DNA of 64,000 nt from Mucilaginibacter arboris (GTDB taxonomy: Bacteria; Bacteroidota; Bacteroidia; Sphingobacteriales; Sphingobacteriaceae): assembly GCF_009754915.1 (NCBI RefSeq), contig NZ_WPIK01000015.1, positions 29,496 to 93,495 of the forward strand, in the 5' to 3' direction. Each line of letters opens with the position of its first letter. The first letter of the stretch is position 1. The notes beneath the pieces were generated by a model, which had not been told where the DNA came from, did not search any database, and saw nothing but the letters and a program-made list of their open reading frames with translations. Position numbers and translations under genes: made by a program. Positions 26,004 to 34,039 of the stretch are shown here, in pieces.

Positions 26004-26687
26004 TTAATCCCGCCACAAATAAGGAAACAAAATTAAAGAAGTTGCTACCACAATAGCATTAATGGCGGCCAGCACAATGATATCGTGCTGGCTTGCATTG
26101 CGCTCGATACCGTCCATTGCATTTTTTGAAAACCGGATCAGCAACAAAATAACCGGAATAATAATGGGAAAACACAAAATCGCCATCAGCGTTCCGTTAT
26201 TTCCAGCTTTTGCAGCAATTGCCGAAAGCATCGTAAAAACCATCGAAAAACTAATGCTTCCGCTTAAAACTGCCAGAAAGTAATAAAGCGGATCGCCTAA
26301 ATTATTCTTAAAAAACAAAAGGTAAATTAAAAGGGCAAGTGTACTTAAAAGGATCATTAACAAACAATTGTAAATAATTTTTGCCAGGATAATTGCCCTT
26401 GCACTTGCTATCGTATAGTAATATAGCAAGCGGTTGCTGCTTTCCTGCATAAAACTTTTTGCAATAGCATTTACTGATGCAAAAAGCAAAATAATCCAAA
26501 ACAGCACATTCCAAACTATCGGATAACCGGCATTATTGCTAAACCCAGGTGTTAGATTAAAAGAAATATAACACACAAAAACGGTAGAAACCACGTAAAG
26601 CAGTACGCCGTTAAAAGCATATTTAGAGCGCCACTCCAGTAATATTTCCTTTTTTAATAAAAATTTTACCTGGTTAAATAAATTCAT
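26004..26687 (-). CDS. ccmB: Haem exporter protein CcmB
   Basis: 227 residues from the ATG at 26687. The frame extends six codons further (to 26705), but that part contains the -7 promoter element, so the shorter start is preferred. The product begins MNLFNQVKFLLKKEILLEW, RSKYAFNGVLLYVVSTVFV, the signature of Bacteroidetes CcmB, with six hydrophobic helices and the cytoplasmic ESSNRLLYYYT loop. CcmB is the membrane subunit of the CcmAB ABC transporter in System I cytochrome c maturation. No ccmA or ccmC lies adjacent in the window. It ends LILFPYLWRD. Confidence 0.92.
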   Translation of the reverse strand: MNLFNQVKFLLKKEILLEWRSKYAFNGVLLYVVSTVFVCYISFNLTPGFSNNAGYPIVWNVLFWIILLFASVNAIAKSFMQESSNRLLYYYTIASARAIILAKIIYNCLLMILLSTLALLIYLLFFKNNLGDPLYYFLAVLSGSISFSMVFTMLSAIAAKAGNNGTLMAILCFPIIIPVILLLIRFSKNAMDGIERNASQHDIIVLAAINAIVVATSLILFPYLWRD

Positions 26688-26693
26688 CAACCG

Positions 26694-26701
26694 CAAATAT
26701 A
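26694..26701 (-). promoter_or_regulatory. -7 promoter element TATATTTG of ccmB
   Basis: Ends 6 nt before the ATG at 26687; decides against the upstream in-frame ATG at 26705. Confidence 0.6.
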
Positions 26702-26729
26702 ACAAGGGAAAACCAGTTTAAATTTATTT

Positions 26730-26737
26730 TATCTTTG
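26730..26737 (+). promoter_or_regulatory. -7 promoter element TATCTTTG beside the ogt start
   Basis: The element ends exactly at the base before ATG 26738 (second ATG at 26741). Either the transcript is leaderless or the match is fortuitous. Confidence 0.45.
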
Positions 26738-27223
26738 ATGATGCCTATTGCCCATTACCGTTCGCCGATTGGAGTTGTCAGGATTGAAGAAACCGAAGGA
26801 ATCATCAGCGCAATTTCTGTTTTAGACGAAGAAACAGAACTTGTAGGGCCACAAACCGAAGTAACCAAACTGGCTGGGCAACAACTGCACGAATATTTTG
26901 CCGGTAAAAGAAGCATGTTCGATTTTCCTTATCAGCAACCCGGAACGCCTTTTCAACAACAGGTTTGGCAGGAACTGTGCAAGGTTGAGTTTGGCAAAAC
27001 AAAAAGCTATCTGCAGTTAGCTGAACAGTTTGGCAATCCGCTTGCTATCCGCGCTATTGCATCTGCCAACGGCAAAAACAAATTGTGGATTGTTGTTCCC
27101 TGCCATCGCATCATCGGAAAAAATGGAGAATTAACAGGTTATGCAGGTGGTTTATGGCGAAAAAAGTGGCTTTTGCAACATGAAGCAATTGTTGCAGGCA
27201 AAGCGCAAACAGAATTATTTTAA
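26738..27223 (+). CDS. ogt: Methylated-DNA-[protein]-cysteine S-methyltransferase
   Basis: About 161 residues (ATG at 26738 or 26741; an in-frame TTG at 26735 is inside the promoter element). The active-site VVPCHRIIG contains the methyl-accepting Cys near residue 122. The DNA-binding helix (FQQQVWQELCKVEFGKT, YLQLAEQFGNPLAIRAIASA) and the GYAGGLWRKKWLLQHE tail are intact. The protein repairs O6-alkylguanine by suicidal transfer to its Cys. It is followed by a YciI gene 9 bp later. The dispersed motif at 26903-26916 encodes GKRSM in the N-terminal domain, at a variable loop. Confidence 0.93.
   Translation: MMPIAHYRSPIGVVRIEETEGIISAISVLDEETELVGPQTEVTKLAGQQLHEYFAGKRSMFDFPYQQPGTPFQQQVWQELCKVEFGKTKSYLQLAEQFGNPLAIRAIASANGKNKLWIVVPCHRIIGKNGELTGYAGGLWRKKWLLQHEAIVAGKAQTELF
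26903..26916 (+). repeat. Dispersed motif copy inside ogt
   Basis: GGTAAAAGAAGCAT, sense orientation, read as GKRSM. Confidence 0.87.
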
Positions 27224-27232
27224 GCCTAATAT

Positions 27233-27523
27233 ATGAAACAATACATAATTAATGCACTGGATTTTACAGATGAAAAAGCATTAGAAAGACGAATGGCTGT
27301 CCGTCAGGCACATTTGGAAAATGTAAAAGAAGCCAAAAATAAAGGCCATTATTTAATTGGTGGCGCATTGTTAAATGATCATGGAAAAATGATCGGTTCG
27401 GCAATGATCGTTCAGTTTGAAACACCAGAAACTTTGCAGGAATGGTTAAATAACGATCCCTACATTAAAGGTGAAGTTTGGGACCAGATCGAGATCAAAC
27501 CTTTTAAAGTTGCAGAATTTTAG
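27233..27523 (+). CDS. YciI-family protein
   Basis: 96 residues of the YciI (YCII) fold: MKQYIINALDFTDEKALERR, MAVRQAHLENVKEAKNKGHY, LIGGALLNDHGKMIGS, and FETPETLQEWLNNDPYIKGEVW. The conserved His in RQAHLENV and Asp in NNDPY form the presumed active site. The fold is a ferredoxin-like dimer related to muconolactone isomerase; members are possible small-molecule dehydrochlorinases or binding proteins, with unknown physiological substrate. It is co-transcribed with ogt. Its TAG stop is within the TTTTAGG arm of the next motif copy. Confidence 0.87.
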   Translation: MKQYIINALDFTDEKALERRMAVRQAHLENVKEAKNKGHYLIGGALLNDHGKMIGSAMIVQFETPETLQEWLNNDPYIKGEVWDQIEIKPFKVAEF

Positions 27524-27525
27524 GT

Positions 27526-27539
27526 GATAAAAGAAGCAT
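27526..27539 (+). repeat. Dispersed motif copy at a convergent junction
   Basis: GATAAAAGAAGCAT; the TTTTAGGT arm contains the YciI stop codon. Gap to the convergent gene is 31 bp in total. Confidence 0.88.
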
Positions 27540-27554
27540 TCGTACTTGCAGCAA

Positions 27555-27968
27555 TTACTTGTTGGAAGGATGAATGCTTTTTCTGTTTACCGAGCCAAGC
27601 AAAGCCAGGATCGGGCCAAAAAATAATAAATACCAACCCCAGCGATAATGGATGAAACCAGACAAAGTTTGTGAAAGCTTAGGAAACGGAATAAAACTAA
27701 AAGTGGTTTTTACTTTCATTACTGCCGCAATATATACTAATACTACCAGGGCAAGAGAAATCCAGGCGGTAATTTTGGCCAGCTGATTGTTTTTTATCAG
27801 AGTTCCTGCCAGGCCAATTATTGCAATTACCAAAACTACAATTGCAAAAACCCGGTTAAGATCAAACAAGCTCCATTTTATCAAGCCTAACGGACTAATC
27901 AGCGGACTAAAAATTCCGGCAATGAGTAAAATAAAGCCAGCAAATGTTACAAAAGCGCGTGGTTTCAT
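27555..27968 (-). CDS. Four-helix membrane protein, unknown
   Basis: 137 residues from ATG 27968 (MKPRAFVTFAGFILLIAGIF). The frame could start at 28007 but that ATG is inside the upstream gldC end and gives a basic, non-membrane leader. Four hydrophobic helices are seen at about 5-25, 37-58, 65-84 and 110-128, with a cytoplasmic basic tail. No family motif was recognised. It follows gldC by 7 bp and so may belong to that operon. Function unknown. Confidence 0.7.
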   Translation of the reverse strand: MKPRAFVTFAGFILLIAGIFSPLISPLGLIKWSLFDLNRVFAIVVLVIAIIGLAGTLIKNNQLAKITAWISLALVVLVYIAAVMKVKTTFSFIPFPKLSQTLSGFIHYRWGWYLLFFGPILALLGSVNRKSIHPSNK

Positions 27969-27975
27969 ACTGTTT

Positions 27976-28308
27976 TTATCCTTGTTTAATTTCCATTTTA
28001 TCTGCAAAATGTGCGCAGTAATCGCGCAAATCTTCTACAATATTTTTCTCGCCGGTTGCCCTTAAAAAGCTGTCGCCCATGGTTTGCAGCGTTTCATAGA
28101 AAAAACGTTTCATTTCATCTACCGGCATTTCCTTCGTCCACAAATCAATTTTCAAAGTATTTTTATAATGATGGTCCCATAAAGCTAAAGTAAATGCAGT
28201 TACCGGAAGTGCTTCTTTGGTTGCGGCATCGGTAGACTCCCAGGTAATTTTTTCAGGCACATTCTGGTCGTCCAGTTCAATTGTCAGTTTAATCTCTGCT
28301 TTTTTCAT
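27976..28308 (-). CDS. gldC: Gliding motility protein GldC
   Basis: 110 residues: MKKAEIKLTIELDDQNVPEK, ITWESTDA, then LALWDHHYKNTLKIDLWTKE, MPVDEMKRFFYETLQTMGDS, and DYCAHFADKMEI. This matches GldC throughout, including IDLWTKxMPVDEMK. GldC is a small cytoplasmic protein associated with gliding motility and type IX secretion in Bacteroidetes, and is usually beside gldB; here gldB is not adjacent. The window also holds PorP/SprF and type B cargo proteins, in line with a T9SS. It forms a run of close genes with 27555 and 28337. Confidence 0.9.
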   Translation of the reverse strand: MKKAEIKLTIELDDQNVPEKITWESTDAATKEALPVTAFTLALWDHHYKNTLKIDLWTKEMPVDEMKRFFYETLQTMGDSFLRATGEKNIVEDLRDYCAHFADKMEIKQG

Positions 28309-28336
28309 TCATCAAAAATAGTATTAGAAAGTAGTA

Positions 28337-28603
28337 TTAGCTAACCAGTAAATACATTACAGTTGCCAAAGTTATAAAGCTCAGTTCTATGATCCACAAC
28401 TTTTTAGTTTCGGGGAAAAAATTACGAAAGGTAATATCGAGGAACGAAACAGCCACAGCAAACAACAAAAACATCCAGCTGATGGCACTGCCAAAATGTT
28501 CGTACTTGCCCCCCGAAAGTTTTGCGCCATTTATCCAGATATCAACAGCAAGCACGATAAAAGCAGCTGTTGCCATATTAAGCGGGGTAATCCTGAATTT
28601 CAT
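28337..28603 (-). CDS. Small membrane protein upstream of gldC
   Basis: 88 residues, three hydrophobic helices: ITPLNMATAAFIVLAVDIWI, then SAISWMFLLFAVAVSFLDI, and LWIIELSFITLATVMYLLVS. The loop NGAKLSGGKYEHFG is polar. It precedes gldC by 28 bp and follows the DEAD-box gene by 12 bp, so it may be co-transcribed with either. No name can be assigned. Confidence 0.7.
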   Translation of the reverse strand: MKFRITPLNMATAAFIVLAVDIWINGAKLSGGKYEHFGSAISWMFLLFAVAVSFLDITFRNFFPETKKLWIIELSFITLATVMYLLVS

Positions 28604-28615
28604 TGTGCAAATGAA

Positions 28616-29953
28616 CTATTTATTCCGCAATTTTTTGCCTCTTGCTGCTTTTGGCGATTTAAACTTGCGTTCATCTTTTTTCTTCGGAACATTGCTTTTC
28701 TGGTTGGAAATTTTCTTTTCGTGAAAAGCACCCTTAAAATCCGGGTTTTCTTTCCGGATCTGCAAATCAATTTCCTTGTTTTGTTCCTGCCGCTCGTCGT
28801 AACCGGTTTCTTCCACAAAAACACCTTCAGGAATAGGCAAGATTTCTATTTTTTGACGGATTAGTTTCTCAATTTTTTTCAAATAATACTCTTCAGAAGG
28901 CGCGCAAAAAGTAATGGCTTCTCCGGATTGTAAAGCACGGCCGGTCCTTCCGATCCGATGAACATAATCTTCAATCACAACCGGAACATCAAAGTTAATC
29001 ACGTGGCTAACAGCACTAACATCAATTCCGCGGGAAGCAACATCCGTAGCAACCAGTATTTTTACTTCATCATTTTTAAATGAATTGATGGAATTGATGC
29101 GTGTATTTTGGCCTTTGTTCGCGTGTAAAACTTTCACCTGTTCGTGTCCGAATTTTCGTTCCAGAAACTTAAAAACATCTTCTGCGGATTGCCGCGTTTT
29201 ACAAAAAACAATCAGCTTGGTAATGCTTTCCGGGTCTTCCAGTAGTTTTTTTAGCAGGTTGATCTTGGTTTTCATGTTTGGTACAAAATAAAGTTTTTGT
29301 ACAACTGTTTGTGCCGGAGTTGCTTGTGGCGTAACTTCAATTACCGTTGGAAACTCTAAAAAATTACCTGCTAAAAGATGTATCTTATCGCTCATGGTAG
29401 CCGAAAAAAGCAGGTTTTGACGTTTTCTCGGTACAACTTCCAATATTCGGTTAATTTGTGGCATGAAGCCCATATCCATCATTTTGTCAGCTTCATCCAA
29501 AACCAAAACCTGTAAAGCTTTAGTAACAATGTGGCCGGCAATATATAAATCCAGAAACCTTCCAGGCGAAGCAACAATAATATCGACTCCTTTTTGTAAC
29601 TGTTCAATCTGCGTTTTCGGGCCTAATCCTCCGTATAAAACTACTGTCCGTAAATCTGTATTAATGGCATAAGCTTTAATGTTTTCTTCAATTTGCATCG
29701 CTAATTCGCGTGTAGGCGAAATAATCAAAGCACGAGGTGCTTCGCCTTGCGCATATTTTAACTTCATCAGTAAAGGCAAAACGTAAGCAGCAGTTTTACC
29801 GGTTCCGGTTTGTGCAATGCCCATCACATCTTGTCCATTTGAAATTGGTGGAATAGCTTTTTGCTGAATAGGAGTAGGTTCGGTATAACCTGCAGCGGCA
29901 ACGGCATCCAGAATTTGCCGGTTAAAATTAAAGTCCTCAAAAGTTACAGGCAT
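28616..29953 (-). CDS. DEAD-box RNA helicase (RhlE-like)
   Basis: 445 residues. The Q-motif region is FEDFNFNRQILDAVAAAGYT, with AQTGTGKT (residues 47-54), DEAD (153-156), SAT (184-186) and the C-terminal HRIGRTGR. A basic, Lys-rich tail (KKDERKFKSPKAARGKKLRN) probably aids RNA binding. RhlE-type helicases unwind short duplexes in ribosome assembly and RNA decay. The -7 element TATCTTTG lies 4 nt upstream of the ATG, so the transcript may be leaderless. It could begin the operon with the small membrane gene and gldC. Confidence 0.93.
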   Translation of the reverse strand: MPVTFEDFNFNRQILDAVAAAGYTEPTPIQQKAIPPISNGQDVMGIAQTGTGKTAAYVLPLLMKLKYAQGEAPRALIISPTRELAMQIEENIKAYAINTDLRTVVLYGGLGPKTQIEQLQKGVDIIVASPGRFLDLYIAGHIVTKALQVLVLDEADKMMDMGFMPQINRILEVVPRKRQNLLFSATMSDKIHLLAGNFLEFPTVIEVTPQATPAQTVVQKLYFVPNMKTKINLLKKLLEDPESITKLIVFCKTRQSAEDVFKFLERKFGHEQVKVLHANKGQNTRINSINSFKNDEVKILVATDVASRGIDVSAVSHVINFDVPVVIEDYVHRIGRTGRALQSGEAITFCAPSEEYYLKKIEKLIRQKIEILPIPEGVFVEETGYDERQEQNKEIDLQIRKENPDFKGAFHEKKISNQKSNVPKKKDERKFKSPKAARGKKLRNK

Positions 29954-29957
29954 GCCG

Positions 29958-29965
29958 CAAAGATA
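29958..29965 (-). promoter_or_regulatory. -7 promoter element TATCTTTG of the DEAD-box gene
   Basis: Ends 4 nt before the ATG at 29953. Confidence 0.55.
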
Positions 29966-30038
29966 AGGTTTTATTAGGATCGAGGAGCGAAAGTGCCAGG
30001 GAGAAAGGCAGAAACCAACTTCAACTAAATTTTATGCC

Positions 30039-30052
30039 GATAAAAGAAGCAT
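30039..30052 (+). repeat. Dispersed motif copy
   Basis: GATAAAAGAAGCAT with the left arm TTTTATGCC; between two leftward genes. Confidence 0.87.
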
Positions 30053-30098
30053 TTGTAGCAACTGGTTCTAAGCTAACATAAAACCAGTTGTTAAAAAT

Positions 30099-30698
30099 TT
30101 ACCTGCCAATCTCTTTATCAAACGTAATATAACCCGGATAACTAATGGCTTTATTTCCTAAATCTAAAGTTGGTTTTATTTTTATTGTGATGACAGACCT
30201 GTGTGCATTTTTTGCGCCGGAAAGGTTTTGGACTAAATTTGCAAAAGCTTCGCGGGTTTGATCATCCGTAATTAAATGATAAGCGTTGGTTGTGATGTTG
30301 ATAGGAACGCGCGTTTGTCCGCCAACCGGTGCAACTTCAACCCGCTGGTTCACGTAACCGGTAAATACCTCGCTGTTCCTTAACAAAACTTTGTATTCAA
30401 ACTGGTTAATAGCCGCTGTTTCGGCAGTTGGATTGGTGATTTTTAAAACCAAACGGGCATCTAAAGGAACATTATGGCTTAAAAGCCCCATGGCCAAACG
30501 CGGTAAACTGCCGATATTAACGTTGTCCATATCTTTAAACTGGTTCATGTTGATGCCGGAAAGATAAACGCTATCCGCAGAAACCAACTCGAAACGGCAT
30601 TTGCCTAAAGCTTTGGCTTGCTCAATTTGTTTGTTAACGCCGCATCGGCTTAATAGAAATGTTAAGGGTAAAAGGAGTAACAGCTTGTAATTTTTCAT
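30099..30698 (-). CDS. LEA-type 2-like lipoprotein
   Basis: 199 residues. Lipoprotein signal MKNYKLLLLLPLTFLLSRC (Cys19). The middle, residues about 70-165, resembles the LEA14/WHy beta-sandwich fold seen in many Bacteroidetes envelope lipoproteins (ARLVLKITNPTAETAAINQF, EYKVLLRNSEVFTGYVNQRV). Such domains tend to bind proteins or lipids; the function is unknown. The gene is alone. Its start codon overlaps the dispersed motif on the same strand (ATAAAAGAAGC then ATG), so the motif makes up the 5' leader. Confidence 0.75.
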   Translation of the reverse strand: MKNYKLLLLLPLTFLLSRCGVNKQIEQAKALGKCRFELVSADSVYLSGINMNQFKDMDNVNIGSLPRLAMGLLSHNVPLDARLVLKITNPTAETAAINQFEYKVLLRNSEVFTGYVNQRVEVAPVGGQTRVPINITTNAYHLITDDQTREAFANLVQNLSGAKNAHRSVITIKIKPTLDLGNKAISYPGYITFDKEIGR

Positions 30699-30710
30699 GC
30701 TTCTTTTATG
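30697..30710 (-). repeat. Dispersed motif copy overlapping a start codon
   Basis: Minus-strand CATAAAAGAAGCAT; its last AT forms the first two bases of the LEA-like lipoprotein's ATG. Confidence 0.86.
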
Positions 30711-30912
30711 AGGTAAAAATGAGTAACAATGTTTAGGTGATGTTTTGTTTGAGTTGGCAGGTGCAGAGATGGTTTAGCAGGGAACTGTTTTTATTTTATA
30801 TCAACTTAGAATAGCTATTCTAAAGTAACTGTATTATTTGCAGATCGTTACATTAATCAGCCCGAATAACTTTAATTATGAAGTTACTATCTTCTTTTTT
30901 GATTCCAGCTTC

Positions 30913-30920
30913 TATCTTTG
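30913..30920 (+). promoter_or_regulatory. -7 promoter element TATCTTTG of dihydroorotase
   Basis: Ends 4 nt before the ATG at 30925 (intervening AAGC). Confidence 0.55.
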
Positions 30921-30924
30921 AAGC

Positions 30925-32259
30925 ATGGGCACTATTCTCATCAAATCAGCAACGATTGTAAATGAAGGAAAACAATATATTGCTGATCTTTTTATTCAAA
31001 ACGGGCTTATTGTGCAAATTGCGCCTTCGCTCAATGTTGCTGCTGATCGGGAAATTAATGCTGAGGGCTTGCATTTGCTTCCGGGTTGTATTGATGACCA
31101 AGTGCATTTCCGGGAACCAGGCTTGACTTATAAAGGTGATATTGCTTCCGAATCTCGTGCGGCTGTTGCTGGCGGTATCACTTCTTTTATGGAGATGCCA
31201 AACACGGTCCCCAATACGCTAACACAGGAATTGCTGGAGAATAAATATCAGCTTGCGTCTCAAAAATCTTTGGCCAACTACTCTTTTTACATGGGTGTTT
31301 CTAATGATAATCTGGACGAAGTGTTGCAAACTGATCAGAAAAATGTATGTGGCGTAAAAGTTTTTATGGGATCATCAACCGGGAACATGCTCGTTGATGA
31401 CCCAAAAACACTGGAACGTTTATTCAACGAATCGCCGATGCTGATTGCCGCTCATTGCGAAGACGAAGCAACCATCAAAAGCAACCTCAATCATTACAAA
31501 CAGTTGTTAGGCAACAATATTCCGTTAAGGCTGCACCCAAGAATCAGGAGTACGGAAGCTTGCTATTTATCATCATCAATGGCTGTTGAACTGGCCAAAA
31601 AGAACGGAACACGTTTACATGTGCTGCACATTTCTACCGCAAAAGAAGTATCGCTGTTTAAGTCGGAGCTTCTTTTAGCAGATAAAAAAATTACTGCCGA
31701 AGCCTGTGTACATCATTTGTGGTTTTTGGAGGAAGATTATCAAACTAAAGGGAACCTGATTAAATGGAACCCGGCCATAAAAAAAGCAGAAGACCGGGAT
31801 GCCATTTTACAAGCAGTTTTAGATGGAACGATTGATGTAATTGCGACCGACCACGCGCCGCATACATCCGAAGAAAAAGCAAAACCTTATTTGGAAGCAC
31901 CTTCCGGCGGGCCATTAGTTCAGCATGCTTTACCAGCGATGCTGGAATTAGTGCATCAAAAAAAACTAACTATAGAACAGGTTGCAGAAAAAATGGCGCA
32001 CAATCCGGCAATATGTTTTCAGGTTGAAAAAAGAGGTTTTATACGTGAAGGTTTTTGGGCAGACCTGGTTTTGGTAGATTTGGATTCGCCTTGGAAAGTA
32101 TCGAAAGAAAATATTTTATATAAATGCGGCTGGAGCCCATTTGAAGGAGAAACCTTTCAAGCTAAAATTACCCACACCATAGTTTCCGGCAATTTGATTT
32201 GGGCAGATGGAAAGATCCAAAGCAATCAAACCGGGAAACGTTTAAGCTTTGAACGGTAG
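30925..32259 (+). CDS. pyrC: Dihydroorotase
   Basis: 444 residues, amidohydrolase fold of the class I dihydroorotase type. Key parts: GCIDDQVHFREPG (His61, Arg63), candidate carbamylated Lys145 in GVKVFMGSSTGN, HVLHIST, and TDHAPHT near residue 310. The first His of the usual HxH zinc pair is Gln59, a variation I recall as normal in Bacteroidetes dihydroorotases. The enzyme closes carbamoyl-aspartate to dihydroorotate in pyrimidine synthesis. It is a single gene. Near-motif sequences at 31641 (AAAAGAAGTAT, exact core) and 31668 lie in the gene, the first reading AKEVS. Confidence 0.92.
   Translation: MGTILIKSATIVNEGKQYIADLFIQNGLIVQIAPSLNVAADREINAEGLHLLPGCIDDQVHFREPGLTYKGDIASESRAAVAGGITSFMEMPNTVPNTLTQELLENKYQLASQKSLANYSFYMGVSNDNLDEVLQTDQKNVCGVKVFMGSSTGNMLVDDPKTLERLFNESPMLIAAHCEDEATIKSNLNHYKQLLGNNIPLRLHPRIRSTEACYLSSSMAVELAKKNGTRLHVLHISTAKEVSLFKSELLLADKKITAEACVHHLWFLEEDYQTKGNLIKWNPAIKKAEDRDAILQAVLDGTIDVIATDHAPHTSEEKAKPYLEAPSGGPLVQHALPAMLELVHQKKLTIEQVAEKMAHNPAICFQVEKRGFIREGFWADLVLVDLDSPWKVSKENILYKCGWSPFEGETFQAKITHTIVSGNLIWADGKIQSNQTGKRLSFER
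31640..31651 (+). repeat. Dispersed motif core in dihydroorotase gene
   Basis: CAAAAGAAGTAT, sense orientation, read as AKEVS; lacks the preceding T of the consensus. Confidence 0.55.
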
Positions 32260-32263
32260 AACA

Positions 32264-32277
32264 ATACTTCTTTTATC
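32264..32277 (-). repeat. Dispersed motif copy (AAAAGAAGTAT form)
   Basis: 5 nt after the dihydroorotase stop. Minus-strand GATAAAAGAAGTAT with left arm TTTTTTATC. Confidence 0.86.
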
Positions 32278-32332
32278 GATAAAAAACTTACTGTAAATTA
32301 GTAGTTACAAGTTAACATGATAATAAAATAGC

Positions 32333-32572
32333 ATGATGAAAGCACCTGGTTTTAAACATACAAATGAAGCATTGGCTTTTATAACTCTATATAAAGCAAT
32401 GTCCCCAGAAATAAAAGAAGAAGTGAAGGCAATGATTGTTGATGAAACTAATGAAGCAGAAGCTTTAATGTTTACCACACTTTCTTTACAATCATGGGAT
32501 TTAGAAAATGAAGCTTTAGAAGAAAGTGAGCTATGGGAAAATTTTTATAATCAATCTAAAGATGTTGTATAA
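32333..32572 (+). CDS. Putative antitoxin partner of a broken MazF/PemK toxin
   Basis: 79 residues, acidic in the C-terminal half: MMKAPGFKHTNEALAFITLY, then KAMSPEIKEEVKAMIVDE, and SWDLENEALEESELWENFY. There is no recognisable DNA-binding motif, but size, acidity and position fit a type II antitoxin whose C-terminus covers the toxin. The gene overlaps the following MazF/PemK-like frame by 11 bp, the usual antitoxin-first arrangement. ATG at 32333 or 32336 are both possible. I infer the role from context. Related small Bacteroidetes proteins beside PemK toxins would support it. Confidence 0.6.
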   Translation: MMKAPGFKHTNEALAFITLYKAMSPEIKEEVKAMIVDETNEAEALMFTTLSLQSWDLENEALEESELWENFYNQSKDVV

Positions 32573-32903
32573 CCAGGGCGATATTATAATCGTTCGTTAT
32601 CCCTTATCTGATAATCCGGAAAAGAGTATTATCCGTCCTGTCATTATCGTATCAAATTAATATTCCAACAGTCAAGATAAAGATATTTTAGTCTGTCAGA
32701 TTACTACAAGACTAAGAAAAAACCGCTTTTCTTATCTACTTACTGCTGATATTTTAACTGTTGCTATGCCTGAACTATGTGAAGTACGATGCAATAAAAT
32801 TGCAACAGTAAGGATTTGGGACAAAATTATATTAGATAAAATCAGTGAAATAAAGCCACAATCTTTGCTTGCACTTATTGATAAAGTAAAGCTAAGTTTT
32901 TGA
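32562..32903 (+). pseudogene. MazF/PemK-family toxin gene with in-frame stop
   Basis: Translating from ATG 32562 gives MLYNQGDIIIVRYPLSDNPE, KSIIRPVIIVSN and then a TAA at codon 33 (32658-32660). In the same frame the coding continues without further stops: YSNSQDKDILVCQITTRLRK, a helix-rich middle with EVRCNKIATVRIWDKIIL, and ends KVKLSF at TGA 32901-32903. GDIIIV-YPLSD, RPVIIVS and ILVCQIT are the MazF/PemK core strands with the catalytic Arg. A single base change (for example GAA, CAA or AAA to TAA) explains the break. If the stop is real, the endoribonuclease is inactive. A sequencing error is the main alternative. Confidence 0.75.
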
Positions 32904-32934
32904 TATTGACTATGTCATATCAACTTAAAATTAA

Positions 32935-32963
32935 ATGCTTCTTTTACGGCATAAAAAAAGCAT
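32935..32963. repeat. Head-to-head motif pair forming a hairpin
   Basis: Minus-strand motif CGTAAAAGAAGCAT (32935-32948) followed by a degenerate plus copy CATAAAAAAAGCAT (32950-32963). ATGCTT...AAGCAT arms pair nearly perfectly. Confidence 0.88.
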
Positions 32964-32993
32964 CAGTAATGAGTTTTGCTACTGATGTTTTTT
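32952..32993. terminator. Bidirectional terminator between convergent genes
   Basis: CATCAGTA (32961-32968) and TACTGATG (32980-32987) flank a short loop, with an A run on the left and six T on the right, so it can end transcripts from either side. It overlaps the motif pair. Confidence 0.85.
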
Positions 32994-33013
32994 GTAGATA
33001 TTTCATCTAAATA

Positions 33014-33976
33014 TTATTGCTGTTGTTGCTGCTGCTGTTCCATGTATAAGCGGTAAGAATTGGTTGGCTCGGTATTAAAAGGTGTAAAAACAGGTGTTGG
33101 TGGCATTTGCGTTTCTTCCTGCGGGTTTTGCCCTTCATAACCTACGGTAACGCTAACATCCAGCTTATGCCTGGCATTGCCTTTATATGTGCCTTTAACC
33201 GGACTACAATCCGAAAAATTACGGCCAACAGCTAATCGTACATGTTTGTCATTTACCGAAATATTATTAGTCGGGTCTAAACCGAGCCAGCCGTAAAACG
33301 GAATGTAAGCTTCTACCCAGGCATGTGTAGCGCCCTCGCCGCGCATACCGTTTTTATTGGGGCAAATATAGCCACTAACATAACGCGCCGGGATATTGGC
33401 CATTCGAACCATAACCAACAGTAAATGTGCAAAGTCCTGGCAAACGCCTGATTTTAGTTCCCAAACTTCATCAAGGGTTGTTTCTACCGTGGTTACGCCA
33501 GCTTTGTACTCAAAGTTCTGATAAATATAATTGCTTAAAGCTTTTGCTACCTGTAATGGCGTTTGTTCCCGGTTTAGTTCTGATTGGGCAACCTGCAAAA
33601 CTTCTGGCAAAAATTTAAATTGCTGTGGTATTAAAAAATTAATGTATGGCAACTGATAGCGTATCTGCTGCAATAAATCCCACTGCTCTTTTTGCTGGGT
33701 AAAATCTTCCGGCATTTTTCGGCTATGGGTAACAACGGTAAGTTCAGAATCAATAACCAGGGCAGCGTGTATGCCGGGGTTTGTAAAGGAGCCAACGGTA
33801 TTATCATAATAATCTTTATATGTTTCTACCAGTGGGTTATCCGTAATTTTTAAACGGTGGTTAATTACCTGCTGGTTTTCATCGTCTATCGGATAAAGCA
33901 TAATCTGGTTTGCGCTATCATTAATAGGCTCTTCATACAAGTAACTTGTAATATGGGTGATGTGAAATTCTGGCAT
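33014..33976 (-). CDS. Transglutaminase-family protein of the ATP-grasp operon
   Basis: 320 residues. The N-terminal domain (FHITHITSYLYEEPINDSAN) is the bacterial transglutaminase-like N-terminal type; the core shows Cys179 (SGVCQDFAH), His218 (GATHAWVE) and Asp234 (LGLDPTNN), a full triad. Residues 310-320 are poly-Gln from a CAG/CAA run. It is the last gene of a three-gene operon with alpha-E and ATP-grasp proteins, an arrangement known across bacteria and thought to make and process an amide-linked peptide or tag; the product is unknown. There is no signal peptide. Confidence 0.92.
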   Translation of the reverse strand: MPEFHITHITSYLYEEPINDSANQIMLYPIDDENQQVINHRLKITDNPLVETYKDYYDNTVGSFTNPGIHAALVIDSELTVVTHSRKMPEDFTQQKEQWDLLQQIRYQLPYINFLIPQQFKFLPEVLQVAQSELNREQTPLQVAKALSNYIYQNFEYKAGVTTVETTLDEVWELKSGVCQDFAHLLLVMVRMANIPARYVSGYICPNKNGMRGEGATHAWVEAYIPFYGWLGLDPTNNISVNDKHVRLAVGRNFSDCSPVKGTYKGNARHKLDVSVTVGYEGQNPQEETQMPPTPVFTPFNTEPTNSYRLYMEQQQQQQQ

Positions 33977-34039
33977 GAAATAGTTAGATTAAAGCTGGAT
34001 CAAAATTTTGATTGGTTAATGTTTTTTGTAAGATAAAAA

